This document shows positions 9,964-16,729 of a DNA stretch of 64,000 nt, piece after piece. The DNA comes from an uncultured Methanomicrobiales archaeon (GTDB lineage Archaea > Halobacteriota > Methanomicrobia > Methanomicrobiales > Methanospirillaceae): assembly GCA_949320185.1 (NCBI GenBank), contig CASGHK010000045.1:1-64000 (forward strand), in the 5' to 3' direction. How positions within the stretch are numbered: position 1 is the first letter of the stretch; each line of letters opens with the position of its first letter. The translations under genes and the position numbers were made by a program. The notes under the pieces are model-generated. The model was given only the letters and a program-made list of their open reading frames with translations. It ran no database searches and was not told where the DNA came from.

Positions 9964-10323
9964 CTACCGCTCCTCTGATTGGGGCAGGTCGATGCATCCC
10001 CCGGCGATGTGCTGTCCGTTCGCTGCCGCCGCCCGCTCACGCACGGACCGGCAGATGGCGCAGAGCCGGGCCGGGACATCAGCGGCCTCGCCACTCGCGA
10101 GCTCGTCGGCCGCCCGTTCGATCTCGGCCTTGATGTCGACATCGAACTCGATCCGGTATCCCCTCTTGCCCGAGAGGTACTGCGAGATTGCGGCGGGTGC
10201 GGTCTCGATCAGTCGGGCAGCCTCGAGCTGCGAGTGGCCTTTACGGACAAGGGCGGCAGCCAGGGCTGCACGGATGGCGGGAAGAAGGTCCCAGACAACC
10301 TCCTGGCAGGGGAGCTTGACCAT
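9964..10323 (-). CDS. Small HTH regulator (ThiR/XRE-like) with C-terminal cysteines
   Basis: The protein has an N-terminal XRE-type helix-turn-helix (SQLEAARLIETAPAAISQYLSGKRG) resembling the N-domain of archaeal ThiR-type regulators, followed by a short tail with CAIC and a further Cys. I chose ATG 10323 (MVKLPCQE, 119 residues). The ORF-track start at 10353 adds ten atypical residues, and a TATA-like CTTTATGA lies about 30 nt upstream of 10323, consistent with leaderless transcription. The cysteines could bind a metal or Fe-S cluster, which is inference. It is in line with the E1-like gene. Confidence 0.75.
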   Translation of the reverse strand: MVKLPCQEVVWDLLPAIRAALAAALVRKGHSQLEAARLIETAPAAISQYLSGKRGYRIEFDVDIKAEIERAADELASGEAADVPARLCAICRSVRERAAAANGQHIAGGCIDLPQSEER

Positions 10324-10338
10324 ATACCCAAGGTATAT
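10322..10338. promoter_or_regulatory. Perfect 7-3-7 palindrome at the HTH gene start
   Basis: ATATACC-CAA-GGTATAT is a perfect inverted repeat that overlaps the proposed ATG at 10323 and the likely transcription start. The position suits an autoregulatory operator of the HTH protein. Binding is inferred, not shown. Confidence 0.5.
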
Positions 10339-10362
10339 ACGGGTGACCCTCATAAAGGTTGC

Positions 10363-10377
10363 TTCACAATTGTTAAT
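10363..10377. promoter_or_regulatory. Shared 15-bp motif, copy 1
   Basis: TTCACAATTGTTAAT lies between the HTH gene and the divergent nadA remnant. It recurs with one mismatch at 11542-11556 upstream of the winged-helix gene. It may be a common regulator site or promoter element. Confidence 0.45.
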
Positions 10378-10394
10378 GAACCCGGTGAAGACTC

Positions 10395-10663
10395 ATGACC
10401 TCTCCTGACCCTCGCGAGGGTTTGCTCGTCCTTGCCCACAACTACGTCCGGTCCAAAGTCCAGGACTACGTGGGCCGCGTGGGTGACAGCCTCGACGCGG
10501 AACGTGTCCTCTTTGCGCCCGATCGGAACCTGACCGCGTACGTCTCGCGGCCCGGACCGGCATCGAAGTGATCCCTGTCCCGGCGCTCGGGTGCTGCCCG
10601 ACCCACCAGTCTCTGTGGTCCGCGATCTCGAAACGCAGATCCGCGCCCACCCCGACGCCGAGC
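10395..10663 (+). pseudogene. nadA: Decayed quinolinate synthase (nadA) remnant
   Basis: The start (MTSPDPREGLLVLAHNYVRS) and the segments VQDYVGRVGDSL, LFAPDRNLTAYVSR, then in another frame RTGIEVIPVPALG and CPTHQSL, and in a third frame RDLETQIRAHPDAE, follow the order of NadA. Large internal parts (the substrate and Fe-S cysteine regions) are missing and there are at least two frameshifts. A GGTGAAG site precedes the ATG, so this was once a real gene start. No intact nadA is in the window. The assignment rests on motif recognition only. Confidence 0.7.
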
Positions 10664-10800
10664 ATCCCCCGTGCCACGAAGGGGGAGTTCAAGGCGCTCG
10701 CCAAGGTCGGCGACGAGGTCTCCCCGGGTGCGATCCTCGGCGAGGTCCAGGATACGATCATCGTCCACCGGATCATGGTCCCCCCCGAACATGAAGGGCG
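10664..10800 (+). pseudogene. Displaced fragment of an ATP synthase subunit A gene
   Basis: About 137 nt match atpA at about 2396-2533. Runs such as gagttcaaggcgctcgccaa are identical. The encoded peptide [20 protein letters not shown] has one conservative change (D to E) against AtpA. One C is inserted in the C-run near the end (7 versus 6), shifting the frame. Similarity stops abruptly at aagggcg. It follows directly on the nadA remnant, so the two form a chimeric scar. Some differences are synonymous, so the source may be a diverged atpA rather than a recent local copy. Confidence 0.85.
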
Positions 10801-10813
10801 CCCTTCCGACCTC

Positions 10814-11131
10814 TCACTCGTCCTCGAACTGTCGCACGACCTCCGGCAGGCAGGTGACGACCCCGCGCACCCCGGAGACCGTCAGGGTCATGAGAATCGC
10901 ATCCACGACCTCTGCTTTCGTCGCCCCGGCAGCCTTTGCCATCGGCACATGTGCCTTCACCGCAGCGGCATCGCCCATCGAGGCTTTCATCGCGATGTAG
11001 ATGAGCTGCTTCGTCTTCTGGTCGATCGCCGGCGAGGCGACGAGCGACTGGATAAGGCCGTTGAAGGCCGCCGCCACCTGCGGGGCCTCGTTCTGGAAAA
11101 CAGCCATCGGGCTCTCGGGTACGGTTGTCAT
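10814..11131 (-). CDS. Carboxymuconolactone decarboxylase/AhpD-like protein
   Basis: The protein of about 105 residues has the small all-helical AhpD/CMD pattern (KTKQLIYIAMKASMGDAAAVKAHVPMAKAAGATKAEVVDAI). The usual redox CxxC is absent: the aligned place reads MGDAAAVKAH. It therefore looks like a CMD relative without AhpD peroxidoredoxin chemistry. I chose ATG 11131 (MTTVPESP); a GTG at 11152 is the alternative. Its function is unknown. It lies between the nadA/atpA scar and the winged-helix gene. Confidence 0.7.
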   Translation of the reverse strand: MTTVPESPMAVFQNEAPQVAAAFNGLIQSLVASPAIDQKTKQLIYIAMKASMGDAAAVKAHVPMAKAAGATKAEVVDAILMTLTVSGVRGVVTCLPEVVRQFEDE

Positions 11132-11243
11132 AAAGGAAGGTAGTACGGTCACCCGCTTGAAGTACGCGGGGCGTTTGCGAGGAAGATTGGACGGCGAGCC
11201 TATCGCGCAGGATTGAGATGGAAGAGATCTGGAAAGTGACCTG

Positions 11244-11513
11244 TCAGGTGGTCCTGTTATCCCCTCCTCCCGTGCCCGGGAGGCTGTGGAGGCTCTGCCG
11301 GGCGTCCATGACCGAGAACCGTTGGACGAGCAGGTTCTTCTCCTTCAGACGCCCGAGGGCATAGCGAACGGTCCGTGAAGGAAGGGCCGTCCTCTCGATC
11401 AGATCTTTCTGCGTCAGCTGCCCGTCGCTCTCAAGCACCCTGTAGATCAGTTTGGCCGACGGCGGAAGAGCAGGATCTGCTGTGCTCCAGTACCAACAAA
11501 AACGATCACTCAT
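11244..11513 (-). CDS. Small winged-helix transcription regulator (MarR/TrmB-like)
   Basis: The 89-residue protein is a single winged-helix domain (LPPSAKLIYRVLESDGQLTQKDLIERTALPSRTVRYALGRLKEKNLLVQRF). It resembles the DNA-binding part of MarR/TrmB regulators, without a separate effector domain. The N-terminus has one Cys and several aromatic residues (FCWYW). It lies downstream of hgcB on the same strand but is separated by about 200 nt holding its own AT-rich promoter. A role for hgcAB is possible but unproven. Confidence 0.75.
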   Translation of the reverse strand: MSDRFCWYWSTADPALPPSAKLIYRVLESDGQLTQKDLIERTALPSRTVRYALGRLKEKNLLVQRFSVMDARQSLHSLPGTGGGDNRTT

Positions 11514-11541
11514 GGTCGTTCACTGGTCCGTACGGTTGTGG

Positions 11542-11556
11542 TTCACGATTGTTAAT
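11542..11556. promoter_or_regulatory. Shared 15-bp motif, copy 2
   Basis: TTCACGATTGTTAAT, 29 nt upstream of the winged-helix gene, matches 14 of 15 bases with the copy at 10363-10377. The neighbouring aatattttc provides an AT-rich TATA-like patch on the minus strand. Confidence 0.45.
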
Positions 11557-11714
11557 ATTTTCTGCTCGGTGGGTATCGACCGTGCATTCCGGTATTCTGC
11601 GCCCCCTCAGTTTCAACCCCGGCGCGAACGGCGAGGGGCACGCTCCATCTCATGGCACGGACGCCCGGGGGCCGGGGCCCGCATGGACTCTGTGCTCAGC
11701 GTCGAACGATGTTC

Positions 11715-12014
11715 TCAGCCACAGCAGGTATCGTCATCGCCCCCGCAGCTGCATTCGGAGTCCATATCCTTCCCCCGAAGGGCTGCCCTGATCATAGCCC
11801 AGGCGCAGCCAACGCCGCTCTGCACGATGATCGCCTTCACCGGACAGTTGAGAGCGCAGGCACCGCACTCCATGCAGGCTGCCGGATGAGCGAGTTCCAC
11901 GCGGTCGGGACCGTGTTCAAAGACCGCGTGCGGGCAGACCTGTGTGCAGCGTCCGCAGTTGATGCACCGGTCTGGATCGTAGTGCAGGCTCGTCTCGGTA
12001 TAACTGTTCAGCAT
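11715..12014 (-). CDS. hgcB: Mercury methylation ferredoxin HgcB
   Basis: The 99-residue 2[4Fe-4S] ferredoxin has cluster motifs at residues 17-27 (CINCGRCTQVC) and 47-57 (CMECGACALNC), the extra cysteine in the GVGCAWA segment (C70) that is diagnostic of HgcB, and a terminal Cys pair (DDTCCG). In the known pathway HgcB reduces the corrinoid of HgcA and may bind Hg(II). Its start overlaps the hgcA stop by 1 nt (TGATG), so the two are coupled. The tail CSCGGDDDTCCG is unusually Cys/Asp-rich. Confidence 0.93.
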   Translation of the reverse strand: MLNSYTETSLHYDPDRCINCGRCTQVCPHAVFEHGPDRVELAHPAACMECGACALNCPVKAIIVQSGVGCAWAMIRAALRGKDMDSECSCGGDDDTCCG

Positions 12015-13075
12015 CAGAGCACCCCGAAAAGGCGGCTCACGCCCAGTGCAATCCCTCCCACCAATCCCGCACCGGCCATGACTGCCAGGAGCGGGACGTA
12101 CCTGAAGATCTCTCTCTTCACGCCGGTCCGGGACGTGAATGTCGTGCTGCCGGTGAAGTTCAGGGCAAGGTACGAGACCACGGCGGTCATGAAAAGAAAT
12201 ACCGTCAATGCCGAGAGCCCCCGCGCCCAGACGGGCAGCGCAGCGTTCGTTGCGAACGCATACACGAAGGGAAGTGCGACGATCCCGCCCAGGATGAATC
12301 CCTTTGTCGAGAAGTCCCGGGTCGGGATGAACGGCAGCAGGACGGGGAAGAGCACGGTCCCAGCAAGTATAGTCGCGACCGCAGCACCTGCCGCCATCGG
12401 CCCGGCGAGGAACCAGAGGGCAATCGCCACGAGGAACAGCGGGAGCGCGGCGACCAGCTCCACAGGCGCGAGGATCAAACGGTCGACGACCGGGAACTCG
12501 ACCTTCCGCATGGCCATAGTTGCCGTGTGGTCTTTCAAGTACCGTGGGAGGTCACGGGCGCGAACCGGGCCGAACTCCACGGCAAACCCGGACTGACGGG
12601 CGACCTCCTGCGCCGACACCCCCGGAGCCCCGAGCTGTGGCACGATGATGCGACGGTGACTCACGACACGAGCAAGATCAGCCGCGGTGATCCTCCGGAC
12701 GAGTTCGTCGGTCCCGAATGTTCCCTTTCCCGCCGCGCACCAGACATTGATCCCGTGGGTGTCCAGCACCAGGATCCAGGCGTCGATCCCGGCGAGCGCC
12801 GAGCGGAGGGCGTCGAAACTGAGGGTATAATTCGCCGAGGCAAAGACGTCCGATCCGGCCGTCGGGGTTCCGAGGCGGTACAGGCCGGGCTCGACCCGGT
12901 GGCCGCTCCGTTTCCAGCCCAGGCGGGCCAGGAGATGGTCCAGCCGGTCGGCAGGTGTCACGGTGCGCGGAGCCGTGCGGATCTCCCCTGTCGGACGGCT
13001 GGTCGCGCACCACCCATTCGAAGGCGCCCCGGGATCCGGACTGCACGAGCATCGCTTCTGCTGATCAGTCGCCAT
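12014..13075 (-). CDS. hgcA: Mercury methylation corrinoid protein HgcA
   Basis: The 353-residue protein has the HgcA cap-helix motif NVWCAAGKGTFG with the cobalt-coordinating Cys at about residue 113, in an N-terminal corrinoid-binding domain (about 40-195). A C-terminal membrane domain of about five helices follows (from about 200). HgcA transfers a methyl group to Hg(II), forming methylmercury. Several acetogens, sulfate reducers and methanogens carry it. The N-terminus has an extra Cys cluster (CSCSPDPG and GWC). It lies 9 nt after abrB and is coupled to hgcB, so this is a three-gene operon. Confidence 0.95.
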   Translation of the reverse strand: MATDQQKRCSCSPDPGAPSNGWCATSRPTGEIRTAPRTVTPADRLDHLLARLGWKRSGHRVEPGLYRLGTPTAGSDVFASANYTLSFDALRSALAGIDAWILVLDTHGINVWCAAGKGTFGTDELVRRITAADLARVVSHRRIIVPQLGAPGVSAQEVARQSGFAVEFGPVRARDLPRYLKDHTATMAMRKVEFPVVDRLILAPVELVAALPLFLVAIALWFLAGPMAAGAAVATILAGTVLFPVLLPFIPTRDFSTKGFILGGIVALPFVYAFATNAALPVWARGLSALTVFLFMTAVVSYLALNFTGSTTFTSRTGVKREIFRYVPLLAVMAGAGLVGGIALGVSRLFGVL

Positions 13076-13084
13076 GTTCTCGCC

Positions 13085-13384
13085 TCATGCAGTCTCATCC
13101 CCGCGCAGCTTCGGCCCGAGAATACTCTCGACGATGCCGTTCAGCTCATCTGCTTTGAGCAGCGCGAGGCAGCAGATACTGCCGTCTCTCTCCCATCCGA
13201 TGAGCGCGAGTTTGTCGCCCGGCGCGATTCCCGCCTTCTGGCGCACGTCCTTCGGGAGCAGTACCTGCCCTCGCTCGTCCACGCTTAAGATTGCCTCGAG
13301 CCGGCAGCCACTCTCCGGGCCGCACCCTTCCACGGTCCTTTCAGGCAGGGATGTATGATCTCCTGATTTCTGGTTGGGCGTCAT
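13085..13384 (-). CDS. AbrB/SpoVT-type regulator at the head of the hgcAB operon
   Basis: The protein has an AbrB/MazE swapped-hairpin domain (LSVDERGQVLLPKDVRQKAGIAPGDKLAL), followed by a short segment ending in GRDETA-like charged residues. I chose ATG 13384 (MTPNQKSGDHTS, 99 residues), preceded by AGGAAG. The ORF-track start adds 39 residues reading through the AT-rich promoter. Several cysteines (CGPESGCR, SICC) could sense metal or thiol state, which is inference. It ends 9 nt before hgcA, so it is very likely co-transcribed. Confidence 0.85.
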   Translation of the reverse strand: MTPNQKSGDHTSLPERTVEGCGPESGCRLEAILSVDERGQVLLPKDVRQKAGIAPGDKLALIGWERDGSICCLALLKADELNGIVESILGPKLRGDETA

Positions 13385-13414
13385 GGATCTTCCTGGCTGT
13401 GATTGGGTCTCCAA

Positions 13415-13445
13415 GCATATAATATTTTCAGAAAAGTATGAAAAT
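13415..13445 (-). promoter_or_regulatory. Promoter and operator-like inverted repeat of abrB-hgcAB
   Basis: On the minus strand, a TATA-like AATATTATATGC lies about 30-40 nt before the abrB start. Directly upstream is a perfect inverted repeat, ATTTTCA-8 nt-TGAAAAT (13424-13445). Two 7-bp arms with an 8-nt spacer next to the BRE/TATA region suggest a repressor or activator site. The region is much more AT-rich than its surroundings. Confidence 0.6.
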
Positions 13446-13503
13446 TCACAAAATGCTGAACAATCGCACTGAGGCCTAGATGGTCTACGCCTCACTGGCA
13501 CCG

Positions 13504-14082
13504 TTACCGCATCCCGGGATCGCGCTCTCGCGTTGGATCAGATGGCCGCCCCGGCGCCCGACAGGAGTCCGGGTTGAGCCGTGCATAGATGACTTCGTCG
13601 AGGAGCTGGCCATGCTTGGTGATCGCCCGTCGGTGCACGGCCTCGCGAACGAAGCCGGTATGCTCCAGGACCTGCATGGACGCAGGATTGTTGGAGAAGA
13701 CGCCGGCCTCCAGGCGGACGAGGCCCATCTCAGAAAAGGCGATCGGAACGACGGCCCGCACGGCATCGGTCACGATCCCCCGTCCCCACCAGGGCTCACC
13801 GAGCCAGTACCCGATCTCGCCTGTCCGGGCGTAGACATCGTCGAGCGGGGAGACCCCAATCCCCCCGACGGCCTCGCCATCCACCTCGATCGCGAGCAGG
13901 AGCTGCCGGCTCTGTGTGGTGGCGAACGAGATGAACTCGATTGCGTTCTCCAGGGTGTAGGGGGACGGGAACCCGTCTCGCATGCAGGCGGCGACGCGGG
14001 GGTTGTCAGCGTACTGTGCCAGGACCGTCGCATCGGCGAGCCTCCAGTCGCGGAGCACGGCGGTCGGGGTGATGATCCGCAT
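13504..14082 (-). CDS. GNAT acetyltransferase (RimJ/RimL type)
   Basis: The 192-residue protein is a GNAT of the RimJ/RimL type. It has the acetyl-CoA loop region in EIGYWLGEPWWGRGIVTDAVRAVV, the segment RLEAGVFSNNPASMQVLEHTGF, and an N-terminal beta strand TPTAVLRDWRLADA. Such enzymes acetylate protein N-termini or small amines. The substrate cannot be told. The C-terminal 20 residues are low-complexity and basic. Confidence 0.85.
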   Translation of the reverse strand: MRIITPTAVLRDWRLADATVLAQYADNPRVAACMRDGFPSPYTLENAIEFISFATTQSRQLLLAIEVDGEAVGGIGVSPLDDVYARTGEIGYWLGEPWWGRGIVTDAVRAVVPIAFSEMGLVRLEAGVFSNNPASMQVLEHTGFVREAVHRRAITKHGQLLDEVIYARLNPDSCRAPGRPSDPTRERDPGMR

Positions 14083-14162
14083 GGTGGATCCTGTTCGCCG
14101 TTGTGCCTCATCTTTCTCGCGGAGGACGGGGTGTTCATCAGCTCTCAGGTCGAGATCGATAC

Positions 14163-14732
14163 ATGCACGGCGATCGCTCCCAGCCGGCCCGGTTCCTCCC
14201 GGTCACCGCGGAAGACCTGGCCCGCCTCAATGAACTGGCAAACCTTCCCGGGATCGTCGAGCACTTCGAGTCAATACCCCCAATCCCGATAGCGTCGACC
14301 CAGGCCCTCTGGGGACACGTCCAGCAGGGGCTCGTCTCGCTCTGGACGGTCCGTACTGGCGACCGGGTTGTGGGTGGGGCCGGCTTCTATGTCCAGGCGC
14401 CCGGTACCCGGCTCTCCCACGCCGCGACCTTCTTTCTCTATCTCGACCCCGCGGTCTGGGGCCAGGGGATCGGGACCGCGACGCTCCGGTTCATCGAGGC
14501 GGAGGTTCTGGCCCGTGGGTTCCGACGGCTCGATTGCATGGTCGCCGCGACCAACCCCGGGGCGATCCGACTCTACGAGAAGGAGGGGTTCGAGGTCGAG
14601 GGGATCCGGCGCGAAGCCTTCTTCCTCGACGGTCGATACGAGGACCTGGTCATGATGGGGAAGATCATTGCCGGGCCGCCCGCCGCACCGGGCGCCGGTG
14701 GAGCGGGCCGCATGCTGGACCCGCAGACCTGA
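14163..14732 (+). CDS. GNAT acetyltransferase
   Basis: The 189-residue protein starts at ATG 14163 (MHGDRSQPARFLPVT). The upstream ORF part overlaps the promoter of the divergent GNAT. It has the GNAT core FLYLDPAVWGQGIGTATLRFIEAEVLARG, with the Q/GxGxA-like pyrophosphate loop, and AATNPGAIRLYEKEGFEVEGIRREAF. The C-terminus is glycine/alanine-rich (PPAAPGAGGAG). It may be a protein or amino acid acetyltransferase. It is not close enough to the neighbouring GNAT to be called a recent duplicate. Confidence 0.85.
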   Translation: MHGDRSQPARFLPVTAEDLARLNELANLPGIVEHFESIPPIPIASTQALWGHVQQGLVSLWTVRTGDRVVGGAGFYVQAPGTRLSHAATFFLYLDPAVWGQGIGTATLRFIEAEVLARGFRRLDCMVAATNPGAIRLYEKEGFEVEGIRREAFFLDGRYEDLVMMGKIIAGPPAAPGAGGAGRMLDPQT

Positions 14733-14760
14733 ATACCTCCCGCGCCAAACTCTTTTCTCG

Positions 14761-15288
14761 ATGCGTCCACTCCTGATCGCTGCCGGGGTCCTCCTCGTCG
14801 CCCTCGTTCTCGGCGCTGGCTGCTCGGCCCCGGAGCAGGTGATCTACCAGAAGCATGGCCTCTCGTTCACCCACCCGCCCGCGTGGAACCTCACCGAGGA
14901 CGAGGTGGACGCCGGGGGAAACGTCACCCTGACCTTCGATCTCGGTGGCGGGAGCCAGCTCTTCGTCTCGACGACACCGAACCTCTCGGCCCAGTTCCCG
15001 CCGACGGAACGCCTCGATGTCCTCAACCGTTGGTTCACCGAGAGCCGTGCCCACCTCCTCAACGTCGGGGCAGCGGTGATCGAGGAGAAGCAGGTGATGG
15101 TCGCCGACAACCCCGCCCACCGGATGCTCTACGCGCTCCGGTACGACGACATCGCCTACCGTAACGTCCTGGTGGTCACCGCCCGCGGGGACACCGGGTA
15201 TACGTTCCATCTCTGGGCGCTCCCCCGAGCGCACGAGCAGCTGGTCTCCGAACTCGATGCCGTCCTGGGTTCGTTCCAGACGGGCTGA
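14761..15288 (+). CDS. Secreted lipoprotein (PsbP/DUF1795-like)
   Basis: The 175-residue protein has a signal peptide with lipobox LGAGC (cysteine at about residue 20), indicating a lipid-anchored surface protein. The mature part begins YQKHGLSFTHPPAWNL, the typical beta-strand opening of PsbP/DUF1795 proteins. I chose ATG 14761 because it gives the signal peptide; the longer ORF start lies inside the upstream gene. Function is unknown. Confidence 0.8.
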   Translation: MRPLLIAAGVLLVALVLGAGCSAPEQVIYQKHGLSFTHPPAWNLTEDEVDAGGNVTLTFDLGGGSQLFVSTTPNLSAQFPPTERLDVLNRWFTESRAHLLNVGAAVIEEKQVMVADNPAHRMLYALRYDDIAYRNVLVVTARGDTGYTFHLWALPRAHEQLVSELDAVLGSFQTG

Positions 15289-15328
15289 GCGGCTGCCCGG
15301 GGGCTACTCCCCCATCGACCGCCCCATT

Positions 15329-15361
15329 AAAAAAGGAATGACCGGCCCCCGGTGGGGCCGG
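15329..15361 (-). terminator. Hairpin with oligo-T terminator
   Basis: CCGGCCCC-CGGT-GGGGCCGG (15342-15361) is an 8-bp perfect stem with a 4-nt loop. On the minus strand it is followed by TTTTTT (15334-15329). It sits just past the stop of the minus-strand HEAT gene and between convergent genes. Confidence 0.65.
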
Positions 15362-15371
15362 GGGCAATGGC

Positions 15372-15833
15372 TCAGGACCCCTCGATCAGCTCTTCGACGA
15401 TCCCGCGTCCCGCCGGATCGGCTGCGAAGGCATCCTCGACAACGGCCCGCTCCCGGTCGCCGCCGATCTTCGAAAGGGCTGCGGCCGCCATCCAGCGGCA
15501 GCACTCGTTGTTTCCGTTCAGGTTCTCAACGAGCGGCTCCACGGCGCGGGGGTCCCCGATCTGCTCCAGGGCCCAGATTGCCGGGACCCGCACGAGGAAG
15601 TCGTTATCACGGGCCGCGGCAACGAGTGTCTCCACCGCGGGCTTGCCGATCCGCTCGAGGGCGACCGCGGCGCGCCAGCGGGTCTCTCGGTCGCCCGACT
15701 TCAGGATCGGGGCGACCGCCTTGACACCATTCTCCCCCGTCCGGCCGATCGCCTCGGCCGCATCGAGCATCTCATAGGTGGTTCCCTGGACGAGCCTCGA
15801 AACGAGCTCGGCAACGGACTCTTTCTCTGACAT
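15372..15833 (-). CDS. HEAT-repeat protein (PBS lyase-like repeats)
   Basis: The 153-residue protein is built of about five short HEAT repeats, for example DAAEAIGRTGENGVKAVAPIL, ALERIGKPAVETLV and ALEQIGDPRAVEPLVENL. Such scaffolds mediate protein contacts. I chose ATG 15833 (MSEKESVAELVSRLV), preceded by GGAGAGAG; the longer ORF start has no ribosome site. The partner is unknown. A hairpin terminator follows the gene. Confidence 0.85.
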   Translation of the reverse strand: MSEKESVAELVSRLVQGTTYEMLDAAEAIGRTGENGVKAVAPILKSGDRETRWRAAVALERIGKPAVETLVAAARDNDFLVRVPAIWALEQIGDPRAVEPLVENLNGNNECCRWMAAAALSKIGGDRERAVVEDAFAADPAGRGIVEELIEGS

Positions 15834-15987
15834 CTCTCTCCTCCCCGTCGATCTCCTGTCGACAGACAACCATTCAAATCGAAGTATAATAGTAATTTGC
15901 ACCCCAACGACGCCCCTCGATATTGCCCGGCAACGATGGCGGGCAACAGCCGCACTTTCTTATGGTCCGGGCATCCACCCACGATGC

Positions 15988-16713
15988 ATGGATGATGCCA
16001 GCGCCTGGGACCTCCAGTCCGACCTCGCGATCATGAACCCGACCACCCCCGAGCGTGTGCTGTCCGCGGCACGTCTCGCCCGTATCGGGCCCGACGACCT
16101 GGTCCTCGACCTCGGGTGCGGGAGCGGGGGCGCTCTCGCCCTCCTCGCCGGGACCTTTGGATGCCGGGGGATTGGGGTGGAGCAACGGGCCGCTGCAGTC
16201 GAGGCGGCCCGGGCGCGGCTCGATGCCGCCGGGTGTGCCGACCGTGTCGAGGTCCGGTGCAGTGACGCCGCCGCTCCCATCGCGCTCCCCGCTGGCATCA
16301 CGGTCTGCCTCTGCCTCGGCTCCGCCTCTCTCTTCGGCGGAACCGCGGAGGCGATCGGCGCCCTCCGTCGGCTGCTCCCGCCCGGTGGCCGAACAATCCT
16401 CGGCGAGCGGTACTGGCGGACCGAGCGGGTCCCTCCCGAGTTCTCGCGAGACTTTTCCGACTGCCTCACCGAGTACGAGCTGCTCACGCTCGCTCGTGAG
16501 GAGGGGTTCGCCCTTGCGGGGATCGTCCGCTCGACCGAGGCCGACTTCGACGCATACGAGGCGGCGATCTGGGCCGCCTGCCGCGAGCGCCTTCGCACCA
16601 ACCCCGACGACGAGGAACTGCGGGCCTATCTCGACCGCGTCCAGGAGGAGTACCTCGGATACGGGCGTGAACTGGTCGGGTGGGCGATGTACGTGCTGGA
16701 CGAGCCCTGGTGA
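15988..16713 (+). CDS. SAM-dependent methyltransferase (class I)
   Basis: The 241-residue protein has the class I SAM motif LVLDLGCGSGGALALLA, a motif II-like acidic end VEQRAAAVEAARARLDAAG, and the post-motif LLPPGGRTILGERYW. The start is ATG 15988 (MDDASAWDLQSDLAIMNPTTP). The substrate is unknown; the fold resembles small-molecule methyltransferases. It lies in a plus-strand gap between two minus-strand genes and looks singly transcribed. Confidence 0.85.
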   Translation: MDDASAWDLQSDLAIMNPTTPERVLSAARLARIGPDDLVLDLGCGSGGALALLAGTFGCRGIGVEQRAAAVEAARARLDAAGCADRVEVRCSDAAAPIALPAGITVCLCLGSASLFGGTAEAIGALRRLLPPGGRTILGERYWRTERVPPEFSRDFSDCLTEYELLTLAREEGFALAGIVRSTEADFDAYEAAIWAACRERLRTNPDDEELRAYLDRVQEEYLGYGRELVGWAMYVLDEPW

Positions 16714-16729
16714 GTTACCGGCCAGGTGG

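Noticed and set aside
9220-10323. ThiF-ThiR thiamin regulon
   Set aside because: The HTH protein lacks a ThiN domain and the E1-like protein lacks a clear ThiF cysteine, so a thiamin link is not supported.
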